This document shows, piece after piece, positions 1-8,515 of a stretch of 64,000 bases of DNA. Origin of the DNA: Prauserella cavernicola (lineage in GTDB: Bacteria; Actinomycetota; Actinomycetes; Mycobacteriales; Pseudonocardiaceae). Position 1 is the first letter of the stretch. Every line of letters starts with the position of its first letter. Below the pieces are notes generated by a model. The model had not been told where the DNA came from. It did no database searches and saw only the letters and a list, made by a program, of their open reading frames with translations. The position numbers were made by a program, and so were the translations under genes. The stretch is from contig NZ_JAENJH010000006.1 in NCBI RefSeq assembly GCF_016595675.1, positions 248,001-312,000 on the forward strand, in the 5' to 3' direction.

Positions 1-596
1 TCCCGGTCGCCTCGCCCGGCGTGACACTGCAGCGGATCGACACCGCGCTGACCTCGCCCGACCGGCAGTTCACCGTGTTCCTCGACGACGTGCGAGTGGG
101 CGCTGAGGCGCTGATCGGTGAGGTGGGCAAAGGTTTGCGGCAGGTGTTCGCCGGGCTGAACCCGGAACGGGTCCTGGCCGCCGCACTGTGCACCGGGGTC
201 GGCCGCTACGCGGTGGCCAAGGCCCGGGACTACGCCTGTCAGCGACAGGTCTGGTCGGCTCCGATCGGAGCGCACCAGGGCATCTCCCACCCCCTGGCCG
301 AGTCCCACATCGCCGTGGAGCTGGCCCGGCTCGCCACGATGCGCGCCGCCGAACTGTTCGACTCGGGACTCGACGCGGCCGAAGCCGCCAACATCGCGAA
401 GTTCGCGGCGGCGGAGGCCGGACTGCGGGCACTGGACCAGGCGATCCAGACCCACGGCGGCAACGGCCTCGCGCGCGAGTACGGCCTGGCGGACCTGTGG
501 TTCGTCATCCGTCTCATGCGCACCGCGCCGGTGAGCCGGGAGATGGTGCTGAACTTCGTCGCCCAGCGCAGCCTCGGGCTGCCGGACTCGTACTAG
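1..596 (+). CDS. Acyl-CoA dehydrogenase, C-terminal part (5' end outside window)
   Basis: The open frame enters from the left edge (first full codon at base 3), so the true start lies upstream. The visible ~197 residues hold the end of the middle beta domain and the C-terminal helical domain of an acyl-CoA dehydrogenase: a 'EVGKGLRQVFAGLNPERVLAA' type stretch and the FAD-contacting 'HGGNGLAREYGL' near the end. The tail 'APVSREMVLNFVAQRSLGLP' closely parallels that of the acyl-CoA dehydrogenase at 29683, so the two are paralogues. The family oxidises acyl-CoA thioesters to enoyl-CoAs with FAD. It is followed 25 bp later by a flavoprotein gene in the same direction. Substrate cannot be told. 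Confidence 0.9.
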   Translation, partial: PVASPGVTLQRIDTALTSPDRQFTVFLDDVRVGAEALIGEVGKGLRQVFAGLNPERVLAAALCTGVGRYAVAKARDYACQRQVWSAPIGAHQGISHPLAESHIAVELARLATMRAAELFDSGLDAAEAANIAKFAAAEAGLRALDQAIQTHGGNGLAREYGLADLWFVIRLMRTAPVSREMVLNFVAQRSLGLPDSY

Positions 597-621
597 ACCG
601 AAGTGGACGAAAGGCGCACTG

Positions 622-1938
622 ATGACCAGTAGCGAGAACACGTTCGATGCCCTCGTCGTGGGCGCCGGAGCAGGCGGGCTGCTCGCCGCGGCGCGGCTGA
701 CGCACCTCGGCTACCGGACGCTCGTCGTGGAACGCCTCGAGCACGTCGGTGGCCGCGCGTCCACGCGGGACATCGACGGGTTCCGGGTGAACAACGGGGC
801 GATCGTGATCGAGGTCGACGGCATCACCCAGGAGACCTTCGACGAGGTCGGTGCGACGTTCGACGTGCGACGTCCCAGCCCGCCGATCCTGTACCGCATC
901 GGCGGCAAGAACGTGGACGTCACCGGAGGGGGCTGGGGCTTTCTCCTGTCGAAGCTGACCCGGCAGGGTGCCAAGCTGCTCACCGGCCTCGGCGCCGCGC
1001 GCAAGGACGACGGGCTACCGGATCACGAGCTGTCCACAGCGGACTGGGTCGCGAAGTTCACCAAGAACGACGCCGTGCACGGCATCTTCCGCAACATGTG
1101 CGGTTCCGTCTTCGCGGTGGGCTCCGAGGAGCTGCCCGCACGGGTGTTTCTGACCTACTTCACCCGCAGGAGCGCCTTCAAGAAGTTCGGCTTCTGCCCG
1201 GAGGGCACCATCGGCATCTGGCGCTCGCTCGCCGAGACGATCACCGCGGGCGGTGGTGAGGTGTGGCTGTCGTCCGAGGTCCGCGCCCTGCATCTGCGGG
1301 AAGGGCAGGTCACCGGAGCCACCGTCGACCGGGGCGGGCAGCCGGTCGAGGTGACGGCGCGGTTCGCGGTGAGCGACGCCGGGCCGGCCGCGACCGTGAA
1401 GCTGGTGGGCGAGAGCAATCTTCCGGAGGACTATCTGGAGCAGGTGCGCGGAGGCGACCGGCCGTGCGCGATGCTGGCCGTCAACTTCGCCAGCCAGGAG
1501 CGCCTGGTCGAGGTGCCCGGCATGCTGAGTTTCGCCAGTACCCGGCGGCTCTGCTACGTCGCCAACTTCACCGACACCTGCCCGGAGATGGCGCCGGAGG
1601 GCTGGAACCTCTACGTCGGCACCTCGGTGCCCAAGCCCGCCGTCGGTGACTTCGACGAGGCCGAGGAGAAGGAGCTGCTGCTCCAGGATCTACGCGACGA
1701 GATCCCCGGCTTCGACCGTGCCCGGATCCTGTCCAGCGTCGTGACCCGCGACGACTGGCCGCCGCAGCGCGCGGTCTCGGGATTCGACCTGCCCAACACC
1801 ACGCCCGTGCCGAACCTGTGGAACGTGGGCGACGGCGTCAAGGAGTACGCCAACGGCGGCACCACCGCGTGCGCGGAGACAGCCAAGCTCGTGGTCGAGC
1901 AGATCACGCAGCGATACCCGATCGGCGCGCGTGCCTGA
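622..1938 (+). CDS. Phytoene-desaturase-like FAD-dependent oxidoreductase
   Basis: 438 residues with an N-terminal dinucleotide-binding motif GAGAGG (about residues 13-18), the following 'VVERLEHVGGRAST' (GG-R motif of the amine-oxidase/phytoene-desaturase superfamily), and a C-terminal FAD-contact segment 'NLWNVGDGVKEYANGGTTACAETAK'. These show an NAD(P)/FAD-dependent desaturase or ketone/alcohol oxidoreductase of the CrtI-like superfamily. No carotenoid gene is nearby. It sits between acyl-CoA dehydrogenase and ferredoxin genes, so a role in lipid or terpenoid catabolism is more plausible than carotenogenesis (inference). The ATG at 622 follows AAAGG. Confidence 0.85.
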   Translation: MTSSENTFDALVVGAGAGGLLAAARLTHLGYRTLVVERLEHVGGRASTRDIDGFRVNNGAIVIEVDGITQETFDEVGATFDVRRPSPPILYRIGGKNVDVTGGGWGFLLSKLTRQGAKLLTGLGAARKDDGLPDHELSTADWVAKFTKNDAVHGIFRNMCGSVFAVGSEELPARVFLTYFTRRSAFKKFGFCPEGTIGIWRSLAETITAGGGEVWLSSEVRALHLREGQVTGATVDRGGQPVEVTARFAVSDAGPAATVKLVGESNLPEDYLEQVRGGDRPCAMLAVNFASQERLVEVPGMLSFASTRRLCYVANFTDTCPEMAPEGWNLYVGTSVPKPAVGDFDEAEEKELLLQDLRDEIPGFDRARILSSVVTRDDWPPQRAVSGFDLPNTTPVPNLWNVGDGVKEYANGGTTACAETAKLVVEQITQRYPIGARA

Positions 1939-1976
1939 ACGGCGCCAGAGCCGCACCACAGTCAAGGAGACGAACC

Positions 1977-2168
1977 ATGAGGATCACCGTCGACCGGAAC
2001 AAGTGCACCGGTCTGGGTATCTGCGAGTCGCTGGCCCCCGACGTGTTCGAGATCAACGATGACGGCGAGCTGGTGCTCACCGCCGAGGTTCCCGACGGGC
2101 AGCTGGACGACGTGGAGGCCGCGGTGTCCGGCTGTCCCACCGAGGCGCTGCGGCTGGAGCAGAGCTGA
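1977..2168 (+). CDS. [3Fe-4S]-type ferredoxin
   Basis: 63 residues beginning MRITVDRNKCTGLGICESLAPDVFEI. The first cluster motif is C-x5-C, with Leu where a fourth ligand would stand in a 4Fe-4S ferredoxin, and the last ligand is in 'SGCPTEAL'. This is the pattern of actinobacterial single-cluster ferredoxins that usually feed cytochromes P450. ATG 1977 is preceded by AAGGAG. A reductase gene follows 25 bp later, but no P450 is found in this window, so its electron acceptor is unknown. A longer upstream frame exists, but the ferredoxin fold starts exactly at this ATG. Confidence 0.92.
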   Translation: MRITVDRNKCTGLGICESLAPDVFEINDDGELVLTAEVPDGQLDDVEAAVSGCPTEALRLEQS

Positions 2169-2193
2169 CCGCCGGACGCGTGGAGGGCAGGAC

Positions 2194-3429
2194 GTGAGCG
2201 CGATGTCGCGAGAGAACCTGGTGGTGGTCGGTGCCTCGCTGGCGGGGTTGCGCGCCGTGGAGGCCGCCCGCAAGGCCGGGTTCCGGGGCGCGATCACACT
2301 CGTCGGCGCGGAGGAGCACCTTCCCTACGACCGGCCGCCGCTGTCGAAGTCCTTCTTGGACGATCGCGATCCTGAGCCGCCCGTGTTCCGCACGGAGTCG
2401 GTGTTGCGCGACGACCTCGGGGTCGAGCTGTCGCTGGGTACTCCGGCCACCGGGCTGGACGTCGCGGGCAAGCAGGTCCGGGTCGGCGAGCGGTGCCTTG
2501 ACTACGACGCGCTGGTGATCGCGACCGGTGCCACCGCGCGGACGCTGCCGGGCTCGCAGCACCTCGCCGGGGTGCACACCGTGCGAACCCTCGACGACGC
2601 CGTCGCGGTCAGGAAGGCCCTCGACGCCGGTGCGCGAACCCTGGTCGTCGGCGCGGGGTTCATCGGCTCCGAGATCGCTTCGGGAGCGCGCGCACGCGGC
2701 CTCGACGTCACCGTGGTCGAGGCGCAGGCCACGCCGCTGGTGCGCGCCGTCGGCGAGGTCATGGGCAGCGCCTGTTCCCGCCTGCACCACGACAACGGCA
2801 CCGATCTTCGCTGCGGAGTCGGCGTCCAGCGCGTGGAGGGAGACGGCCGGGTCGAGCGGGTGGTGCTGTCGGACGGCTCGGTGATCGACGCCGAGCTGGT
2901 GGTGGTCGGCATCGGTGCGACACCGGCGACCGACTGGCTCCGGGACTCGGGACTGACTCTGGACAGTCTCGACAACGGCGTGGTGTGCGACGAGACCCTG
3001 TGCACCGGCGCCGAGGGCGTCTACGCGGCCGGGGACGTCGCGCGCTGGCACAACCCCGTGTTCGAGCGCGCGATGCGCCTCGAACACTGGACCAGCGCGG
3101 CGGAGCAGGGCGCGCTCGCGGCCCGCAACGCGCTCGATCCGGCGGCGGCCACGCCGTACCGGACCGTGCCGTACTTCTGGTCGGACGTCTACGGCAGCCG
3201 CATCCAGTTCGTCGGCGTCCCCGCGAGCGACGAGGTGCGCGTCGTCGAGGGCGACCCCGACCGGGGCGGCCGGATCGTGGCGCTGTACCGGGAGGGCGAC
3301 CGGCTCGCCGGAGCACTCACGATCAACGGGCAGAACGTCATCATGAAGTACCGCGGTCTGATCACGAAGGCAACGAGCTGGCCGGACGCGCTCGCGTTCG
3401 CGGAGCAGCGCCGGGCGGTGGCGACCTGA
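2194..3429 (+). CDS. NAD(P)H-dependent ferredoxin reductase (FAD pyridine-nucleotide-disulphide family)
   Basis: 411 residues from GTG 2194, chosen because GGAGGGCAGG lies just upstream; an ATG three codons later (2203) is an alternative. An N-terminal 'VVVGASLAGLRAVEAARKAGF' binds FAD, 'YDRPPLSKSFL' is typical of rubredoxin/ferredoxin reductases, 'LVVGAGFIGSEIA' binds NAD(P)H and 'GVYAAGDVARW' is the second FAD motif. A reductase C-terminal domain follows. It would pass electrons from NAD(P)H to the adjacent [3Fe-4S] ferredoxin. The four genes from the left edge form one apparent operon that ends here, convergent with a TetR gene. Confidence 0.92.
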   Translation: MSAMSRENLVVVGASLAGLRAVEAARKAGFRGAITLVGAEEHLPYDRPPLSKSFLDDRDPEPPVFRTESVLRDDLGVELSLGTPATGLDVAGKQVRVGERCLDYDALVIATGATARTLPGSQHLAGVHTVRTLDDAVAVRKALDAGARTLVVGAGFIGSEIASGARARGLDVTVVEAQATPLVRAVGEVMGSACSRLHHDNGTDLRCGVGVQRVEGDGRVERVVLSDGSVIDAELVVVGIGATPATDWLRDSGLTLDSLDNGVVCDETLCTGAEGVYAAGDVARWHNPVFERAMRLEHWTSAAEQGALAARNALDPAAATPYRTVPYFWSDVYGSRIQFVGVPASDEVRVVEGDPDRGGRIVALYREGDRLAGALTINGQNVIMKYRGLITKATSWPDALAFAEQRRAVAT

Positions 3430-3435
3430 CGACGA

Positions 3436-3450
3436 TCGGGCGGCGCCCGA
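3436..3450. terminator. Short GC hairpin between convergent genes
   Basis: Stem TCGGGC / GCCCGA with a GGC loop lies in the 42-bp gap between the convergent reductase and TetR genes. There is no U-tract, as is common in actinobacteria. The short stem makes this only a possible bidirectional terminator. Confidence 0.35.
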
Positions 3451-3471
3451 AATGCCCAGGTTCGCGCACCC

Positions 3472-4170
3472 TCAGCCCGCGGCTTTGGCCGTCTTGCGAG
3501 CGCGAGTCCGCTGCGGTGCCGGTGCGGCGGTCTCCGCCTCCGGCGCGGTGCTCAACCCCGCGCGCACGATCGACTTGGCGGTCCGGATCACCTGGTCCAA
3601 CGATCCCCGCCGGGGGTTCCACCACTCCGCCGCCCAGCTGAGCGCACCCAGCACGAGCATGCGAGCGGCCCTCGGGTCGAGTTCGGAGCGCAGCGAACCT
3701 TCGCGCTTGGCCTCCTGGAACAGCTTTCGCCAGATGTCGCCGTAGCGGTTGGCCTCGGCGCTGTAGCGGACGCGGATGTTGTCCGGGATCTGCCCGGCGT
3801 TGCGGATCGCCGCGGTGGTGTAGTCCGAGATCTCCAGTTGGTAGCGCAGGTGCGCCTCGACGGCCGCCTCGATGCGGTCCAGCGAGCTGGTGTCGGGCGG
3901 GAGCGCGTCGAGCTGCTCCTGCACGTGCTCGGCCATGTTCGAGATTCCCGACCACATGACCTCCTCGATGAGGTCCTCGCGGGAGGGGAAGTAGTAGTAG
4001 ATGGCGGGTGCTTGCAGCTCGGCGGCCTCGGCCACGTCGGTGAGGCGGGTACCGGCGAAGCCCTTGCGGCTCAGTACGTGAGCGGCGGCGTCGAGGATCC
4101 GCTGCCGGGTGCGGGCGGACTTGGCCACGCCGGCCTCGTCGTGCTCCTTGCGAGCTGGTTTTCTAGCCAC
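3472..4170 (-). CDS. TetR-family transcriptional regulator
   Basis: 232 residues. The N-terminal HTH spans roughly residues 18-65 ('TRQRILDAAAHVLSRKGFAGTRLTDVAEAAELQAPAIYYYFPSREDL'), followed by an all-helical ligand domain and an unusual Ala/Lys/Arg-rich tail ('PAPQRTRARKTAKAAG') that may be a flexible extra DNA-contacting extension. It lies 73 bp downstream of the metallo-hydrolase gene in the same direction and probably shares its promoter. The ligand is unknown; fatty-acyl or terpenoid CoA esters would fit the neighbours (inference). Confidence 0.9.
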   Translation of the reverse strand: MARKPARKEHDEAGVAKSARTRQRILDAAAHVLSRKGFAGTRLTDVAEAAELQAPAIYYYFPSREDLIEEVMWSGISNMAEHVQEQLDALPPDTSSLDRIEAAVEAHLRYQLEISDYTTAAIRNAGQIPDNIRVRYSAEANRYGDIWRKLFQEAKREGSLRSELDPRAARMLVLGALSWAAEWWNPRRGSLDQVIRTAKSIVRAGLSTAPEAETAAPAPQRTRARKTAKAAG

Positions 4171-4243
4171 GGATCAATACTAGCCGCTGGCCGGTGGTTC
4201 GCCGCGCCCGGCGTTTTCGAACACCGAGTAAGCGGCCGGGGCC

Positions 4244-5278
4244 TCACGCCGCGCTGTAGCGGCGAACCGGGCGCGTGTCGGTCGCGCTCACCCGGCCGAG
4301 CATCACCAGTACGTCGAGGTGGGCGTCGATCTCCATGACCGCCGACATCTGGTGCTCGAGCGCCAGGACGTCGAGTCGCCGGCGGTGCCGGGTCCACGGA
4401 AGCTGCTCGGCGACCTCGAACGCGGTGGTCGCGCCGGTCGTCAGGATCTGCGCCACCTCGTCCAGCCGCTCGCTGTGGTGGTGGAGAAGCTCCTCGACGC
4501 GGGTGTGCGTGCTCGCGCTCGGCCTGCCGTGAGCTGGCAGCAGGACGGTGTCGGGCTGGGCGAGCAGCAGTTCGAGCGAGCTGAGATAGGACCGCAGCGG
4601 ACGGGGCTCGGGCGCCAGTTCGAAGCCGAGCGACGGCGTGATCGTGGGCAGCACGTGGTCGCCGGAGAACAGCGCCCCCGCGGCGGAGTGCCGATAGACC
4701 ACGTGTCCACGGGTGTGGCCGGGTGTGGCGACCACCTCCAGTTCGCCGTGCTGCAGCGTGATCCGGTCGCCGTGGTCGAGCCAGCCGTCGGGCGGCCCGT
4801 ACGGCACGTGCTTCTCGTGTTCCGGGATCTCGTCGGCGTGCAGGCGTTCCGCGAGGTCCGTGGCCCCGCAGCGGTACAGGAGTTCGCGGTGGTTGGGGAA
4901 CCTGCCGGTCTGTTTGCCGTAGGCCTCGATGCTGGGGCGTTCGTCCCGGCCGATGAGCAATCGGGTGTGCAACGTGTCGCGCCAGGCGTAGGCCTGTGTG
5001 TAGTGGTCCCAGTGGTGATGAGTCACCAGGCAGGTCACGAGGTCGCCGAGCCGGTGACCGAGCGCGCGCAGTGCGGACTCGATCGCGCGCTCGTTGGCCT
5101 CACCCGTCCAGCCCGGGTCGATGAGGATCAGTCCGTCCTGGCTTTCGAGCAGGTAGGCGTTGACCGCGCTCAGGCCGGTCAGGGGGAGTGGCAGAGGGAT
5201 CCGGTGAACGCCGGGCACCACGCCGTGTGCTCCGGGCTCGGTCCAGTCCTCCGGCTGTTCGTGCATCTGGGTGGTCAT
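4244..5278 (-). CDS. MBL-fold metallo-hydrolase
   Basis: 344 residues with the zinc-binding HxHxDH signature in 'VTHHHWDHYTQ', further ligands in 'ATPGHTRGHVVY' and 'LFSGDHVLPTITPSLG', and 'LLPAHGRP' near the end of the fold, followed by a C-terminal winged-helix-like region ('VAEQLPWTRHRR') seen in many glyoxalase-II-like proteins. It is probably a thioester or lactone hydrolase. ATG 5278 is preceded by a purine-rich GGCAGGCGAGG. It is the first gene of a two-gene unit with the TetR regulator. Confidence 0.88.
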   Translation of the reverse strand: MTTQMHEQPEDWTEPGAHGVVPGVHRIPLPLPLTGLSAVNAYLLESQDGLILIDPGWTGEANERAIESALRALGHRLGDLVTCLVTHHHWDHYTQAYAWRDTLHTRLLIGRDERPSIEAYGKQTGRFPNHRELLYRCGATDLAERLHADEIPEHEKHVPYGPPDGWLDHGDRITLQHGELEVVATPGHTRGHVVYRHSAAGALFSGDHVLPTITPSLGFELAPEPRPLRSYLSSLELLLAQPDTVLLPAHGRPSASTHTRVEELLHHHSERLDEVAQILTTGATTAFEVAEQLPWTRHRRRLDVLALEHQMSAVMEIDAHLDVLVMLGRVSATDTRPVRRYSAA

Positions 5279-5320
5279 CCTCGCCTGCCCTCGTCAGCGT
5301 CGTCCGGGACCTGCTGAGAT

Positions 5321-5332
5321 TAACCTACGTTA
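5321..5332. promoter_or_regulatory. Possible TetR operator upstream of the MBL hydrolase
   Basis: TAAC-CTAC-GTTA, a perfect 4-bp inverted repeat with 4-bp spacer in a locally AT-rich patch, lies 42 bp before the hydrolase start. TetR-family sites of AAC-Nx-GTT form are common in actinobacterial lipid-catabolism regulators. Assignment to the adjacent TetR gene is inference. The remaining 5279-5471 interval holds nothing else recognised. Confidence 0.35.
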
Positions 5333-5471
5333 GAAAAAATTGAGACCCTGTGGTGGCCCATCGCACGCATGGATTTCCACGGCCGTGCCGAATGGTCCCA
5401 GTTGGACCCGGTACGCCACGACCCCCGAGCCGAGGGGCGGCCGGACGTGCGCGAGGTGCCCGGCCTGAGCG

Positions 5472-6269
5472 TTACCTGGCCGCGTACCGCCTGACGTACT
5501 CGGTCGGCGAGATTCCGAAATGTCCCTGGAACACCCGCCGGAACGCATTCACGTTGGTGTAGCCGACTCGGTGGGCGACGGCGTCGAGGGTCGTGTCCGA
5601 GCGCAGCAGGATGCTCGCGGCCTCCATCCGGTTGTGAATGCGCCACTGTCGCAGACTCATGCCGGTCTCGGTTTCGAACGCACGTCGGATGGTGCGCGAG
5701 GACGCGTGCACCGACTCCGCGAGTTCCACCGCGCTGCGGGTGTCGCCGGGGTTGAACCTCAGGGTCTCCGCGATGATCTGCGCAGGTTCGCTGGTCGGCA
5801 TCGGCAGAGTGGTGGACAGCACGGGGCTCTCCTCGATCAGTCCCAGGATCTGGCGAGCGAGATTCGCCTCGGGTTTGATGATCGAGTTCCACGCCGTCAC
5901 ATAGGCGAGCATCAGCGTCTGCAGTTCCTGGCTCACCGTCACCAGTCCTGGTTCGTGGAGGGTGGTGGCGGTGTCGGCGGCATCGAAGATGACGGGCATC
6001 AGTACGGAATCGGCGTGCACGGTGAACTCGTGTCGAGCGCCGAGCGGTACCCACAGGGCGTGGCCCGTGGTCAGTGTGATCACTTCGCCCTCCACGACGA
6101 GGTCGGAGGTCCCTGCCATCTGCCACAGCAGAATGTGCACCCGATCTTCCCGTCGACCGGTGATCGAGATCGCCGGTATCCAGATCCGCCACGGAGTGTC
6201 GCCGTCGTCCGTCGCCTGCCCGTGATCGCCCTGTTTCGGCATCCCTCTACTCTCGTCCGGCTCTGCCAT
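5472..6269 (-). CDS. AraC-family transcriptional regulator with cupin sensor domain
   Basis: 265 residues. An N-terminal cupin-like half is visible ('WQMAGTSDLVVEGEVITLTTGHALWVPLGARHEFTVHAD'), and the C-terminal double HTH covers about residues 165-265, ending 'VAHRVGYTNVNAFRRVFQGHFGISPTEYVRRY', the AraC signature. It is transcribed away from the siderophore-uptake operon, with the iron box between them. It is therefore a likely activator of siderophore uptake, comparable in arrangement to iron-controlled AraC regulators of corynebacteria (inference). ATG 6242 is an alternative start. Confidence 0.88.
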   Translation of the reverse strand: MAEPDESRGMPKQGDHGQATDDGDTPWRIWIPAISITGRREDRVHILLWQMAGTSDLVVEGEVITLTTGHALWVPLGARHEFTVHADSVLMPVIFDAADTATTLHEPGLVTVSQELQTLMLAYVTAWNSIIKPEANLARQILGLIEESPVLSTTLPMPTSEPAQIIAETLRFNPGDTRSAVELAESVHASSRTIRRAFETETGMSLRQWRIHNRMEAASILLRSDTTLDAVAHRVGYTNVNAFRRVFQGHFGISPTEYVRRYAAR

Positions 6270-6335
6270 GCCCCGCGCCGGCCTCGCGCGACGTGGCCAA
6301 ATCAGTGCATCAATCGGCCAAAACGGAGCACCTTC

Positions 6336-6354
6336 AAAGGTTAGGCTGTCCTAA
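6336..6354. promoter_or_regulatory. IdeR/DtxR iron box
   Basis: AAAGGTTAGGCTGTCCTAA matches the 19-bp IdeR/DtxR consensus TTAGGTTAGGCTAACCTAA at 15 positions, including the central AGGTTAGGCT and terminal CCTAA. It lies 66 bp before the siderophore-binding-protein gene and in the region divergent to the AraC gene. It predicts repression under iron sufficiency. Confidence 0.85.
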
Positions 6355-6419
6355 GCTTAACGTGATGCTGACGCGTGCCTGTGCGCCGCCGTACGTCGCA
6401 TCCCTGAGAGGAGCACTGG

Positions 6420-7463
6420 ATGACCGAGATTCGACGCGCGCGGCTCCGTGGTCTGTGCGCCGTCGCGCTGACCGCCGTCCTCACGCTGACCGGGTGCGCC
6501 CCCGGCGCGACTGACTCAGGTGAGACGCCTGACTCGACCGGCCTGCTTCCCGCGGGCGAGGGTAGGACCCAGTACCCGCTGACGGTGCAGTCGCGGGAGG
6601 ACGCGGTCCTGGAAGAGCGGCCGGAGCGGATCGCGGTGATCGGTTTCTCCACCAACCTCGACGTGCTGGAAGTGCTCGGAGCGACCCCGGTGTACGCGCA
6701 GCGGGAAGAGGCCGAGTGGGAGTGGCGCGACCAGGACTGGCTCGCCGACATCGAGGTCGTGGACACCGCGACCCGTCGTGACCCTGTCAACGTCGAGGGA
6801 ATCGCCGCCACGAACCCGGATCTGATCCTGTCCCTGAACTATGCCGTCGACGATGCCGACTACGAACGGCTCAGCGCGATCGCGCCGGTGCTGGAGAAGG
6901 AACCGGATGTCTCCGCCGACCAGGTGGACTGGCGCGACCTGCACCGACTCGCCGGAGAGGCGCTCGACCTCAGCGACGCCTCCGAACGGGCCATCGCCGA
7001 GGCCGAGCAGGCGATAGCGGACGTTGCCTCGCAGCACCCGGAGTTCGCCGGCAGGACCATCACGATGGCCACCGAGTACTCCACCGGCCTGGAGTACTAC
7101 ACGGTCTCCGGTGGTACCGCCGAGACGTTCGTGACGGACCTGGGCTTCGCGCCGAACCCCCTCGCGGAAGCTTTCGTCGCCGCTCCTGAGGTCTCCGACG
7201 AGCAGGTGCGGTCCTTGGATGCCGATGTGCTCGTGGTCGGCTACGGGGATCAGGCGACCCGCGAGCGGCGCGAGGCGGATGAGCTGTTCCAGACCATCCC
7301 TGCCGTCTCGGAGGGCCGCTACGCGGCGGTCGTCGATGGCGAGGATGGCTCGGGCGCCAACGCCATCTGGGTGATGCGCCGGGGAGCGAGCGCACTCAGC
7401 CTGCCGTGGGCGGCCGAGACTGCGGCGAACGTGTGGCTGAGCGACGTCGGTCTCACGGAATGA
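6420..7463 (+). CDS. Iron-siderophore ABC transporter, substrate-binding lipoprotein
   Basis: 347 residues. A basic N-terminus and hydrophobic stretch lead to the lipobox LTGC (Cys26), so the mature protein is lipid-anchored. The periplasmic-binding fold of the FecB/FepB type is visible ('ERIAVIGFSTNLDVLEVLGATPVY', 'AATNPDLILSLNY', 'DLGFAPNP', 'LDADVLVVGYGD'). It would capture a ferric siderophore and deliver it to the two permeases encoded next. ATG 6420 follows GAGAGGAGC. First gene of a five-gene operon controlled by the iron box. Confidence 0.93.
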   Translation: MTEIRRARLRGLCAVALTAVLTLTGCAPGATDSGETPDSTGLLPAGEGRTQYPLTVQSREDAVLEERPERIAVIGFSTNLDVLEVLGATPVYAQREEAEWEWRDQDWLADIEVVDTATRRDPVNVEGIAATNPDLILSLNYAVDDADYERLSAIAPVLEKEPDVSADQVDWRDLHRLAGEALDLSDASERAIAEAEQAIADVASQHPEFAGRTITMATEYSTGLEYYTVSGGTAETFVTDLGFAPNPLAEAFVAAPEVSDEQVRSLDADVLVVGYGDQATRERREADELFQTIPAVSEGRYAAVVDGEDGSGANAIWVMRRGASALSLPWAAETAANVWLSDVGLTE

Positions 7464-8515
7464 CCTCGACGACGATCGCGCAGGACGCCCGGCGGCAGAC
7501 GGCTCGCGCCGGGCGTTCGTTGCGTGGTCGCCGAACGATCGGACTGGGATTCGTCCTGGCCGCCCTGGTGGCGGCGGTGCTCGCCAGCCTGGCGTTCGGG
7601 GCGAACGCCCTGTCCCTCGGTGACGTGTGGCAGGTGCTCTGGGACCGCGACCGGTCCGAGGCGGCCATCATCGTGTGGACTCAGCGGTGGCCCCGGACGA
7701 TCGTCGCGATCCTGGTGGGCGCGGCGTTCGGAGTGGCAGGTGCGCTGATCCAGGCCCTGACCCGGAACCCGTTGGCAGACCCGGGAATCCTGGGCGTGAA
7801 TGCCGGAGCAGGGTTCGCCGTCACCCTGGGCGTCGGCGTGTTCGGCTTGTCGGGGATCACGGGATACATCTGGTTCGCGTTCATCGGTGCCGCGGCGGCG
7901 ACGTTCGTGGTGTACCTCGTCGGCTCAGCTGGGCGAGGGCTGGTTTCTCCCGTGACGCTGGTGCTGGCGGGCGTGGCGCTGGGGGCCGTGCTCAACGGTT
8001 TTGCGACGTTTCTGACCTTGATCGACCCGGAGACGTTCCAGTCCATCCGGGACTGGGGCCTGGGGTCGATCGCGCGAACGAGCCTGGACGACACCCTTGC
8101 TGTCGTGCCGTTCCTGGTGGTGGGACTGGTACTCGCGGTGCTGCTGTCGGGGGCGTTGAACTCGATCGCGCTCGGGGATGACCTGGCGGCGTCACTGGGT
8201 ACGAAGGTGGTGCGCACCCGGGTGCTCGGCGTGCTCGCGCTGACCCTGCTCGCCGGTGGTGCGACGGCCCTGACGGGAGGGCTCGCGTTCGTCGGGCTGA
8301 TGGTGCCGCACATCGTGCGGTGGTTCGTGGGCCCGGATCAGCGGTGGATCATTGTCTGCTCGGCGCTGACGGCACCGGTGCTGGTGTTGACCGCGGATGT
8401 GCTGGGCCGGGTGATCGCCCGGCCGGGCGAGGTCGAGGTGGGCATCCTGACGGCGGTGATCGGGGCGCCGGTGTTGATCGCGCTGGTGCGCAGCCGGAAG
8501 GCGAGCGGTCTGTGA
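7460..8515 (+). CDS. FecCD-family iron-siderophore ABC permease, first subunit
   Basis: 351 residues, starting at ATG 7460 that overlaps the upstream stop (ATGA). Hydrophobic throughout, with FecCD family hallmarks 'RWPRTIVAILVGAAFGVAGALIQALTRNPLADPGILGVNAGAGFAVTLG' and 'GGLAFVGLMVPHIVRWFVGPDQRW'. About ten membrane helices are expected. It pairs with the next gene product as a heterodimeric channel. Confidence 0.93.
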   Translation: MTSTTIAQDARRQTARAGRSLRGRRTIGLGFVLAALVAAVLASLAFGANALSLGDVWQVLWDRDRSEAAIIVWTQRWPRTIVAILVGAAFGVAGALIQALTRNPLADPGILGVNAGAGFAVTLGVGVFGLSGITGYIWFAFIGAAAATFVVYLVGSAGRGLVSPVTLVLAGVALGAVLNGFATFLTLIDPETFQSIRDWGLGSIARTSLDDTLAVVPFLVVGLVLAVLLSGALNSIALGDDLAASLGTKVVRTRVLGVLALTLLAGGATALTGGLAFVGLMVPHIVRWFVGPDQRWIIVCSALTAPVLVLTADVLGRVIARPGEVEVGILTAVIGAPVLIALVRSRKASGL

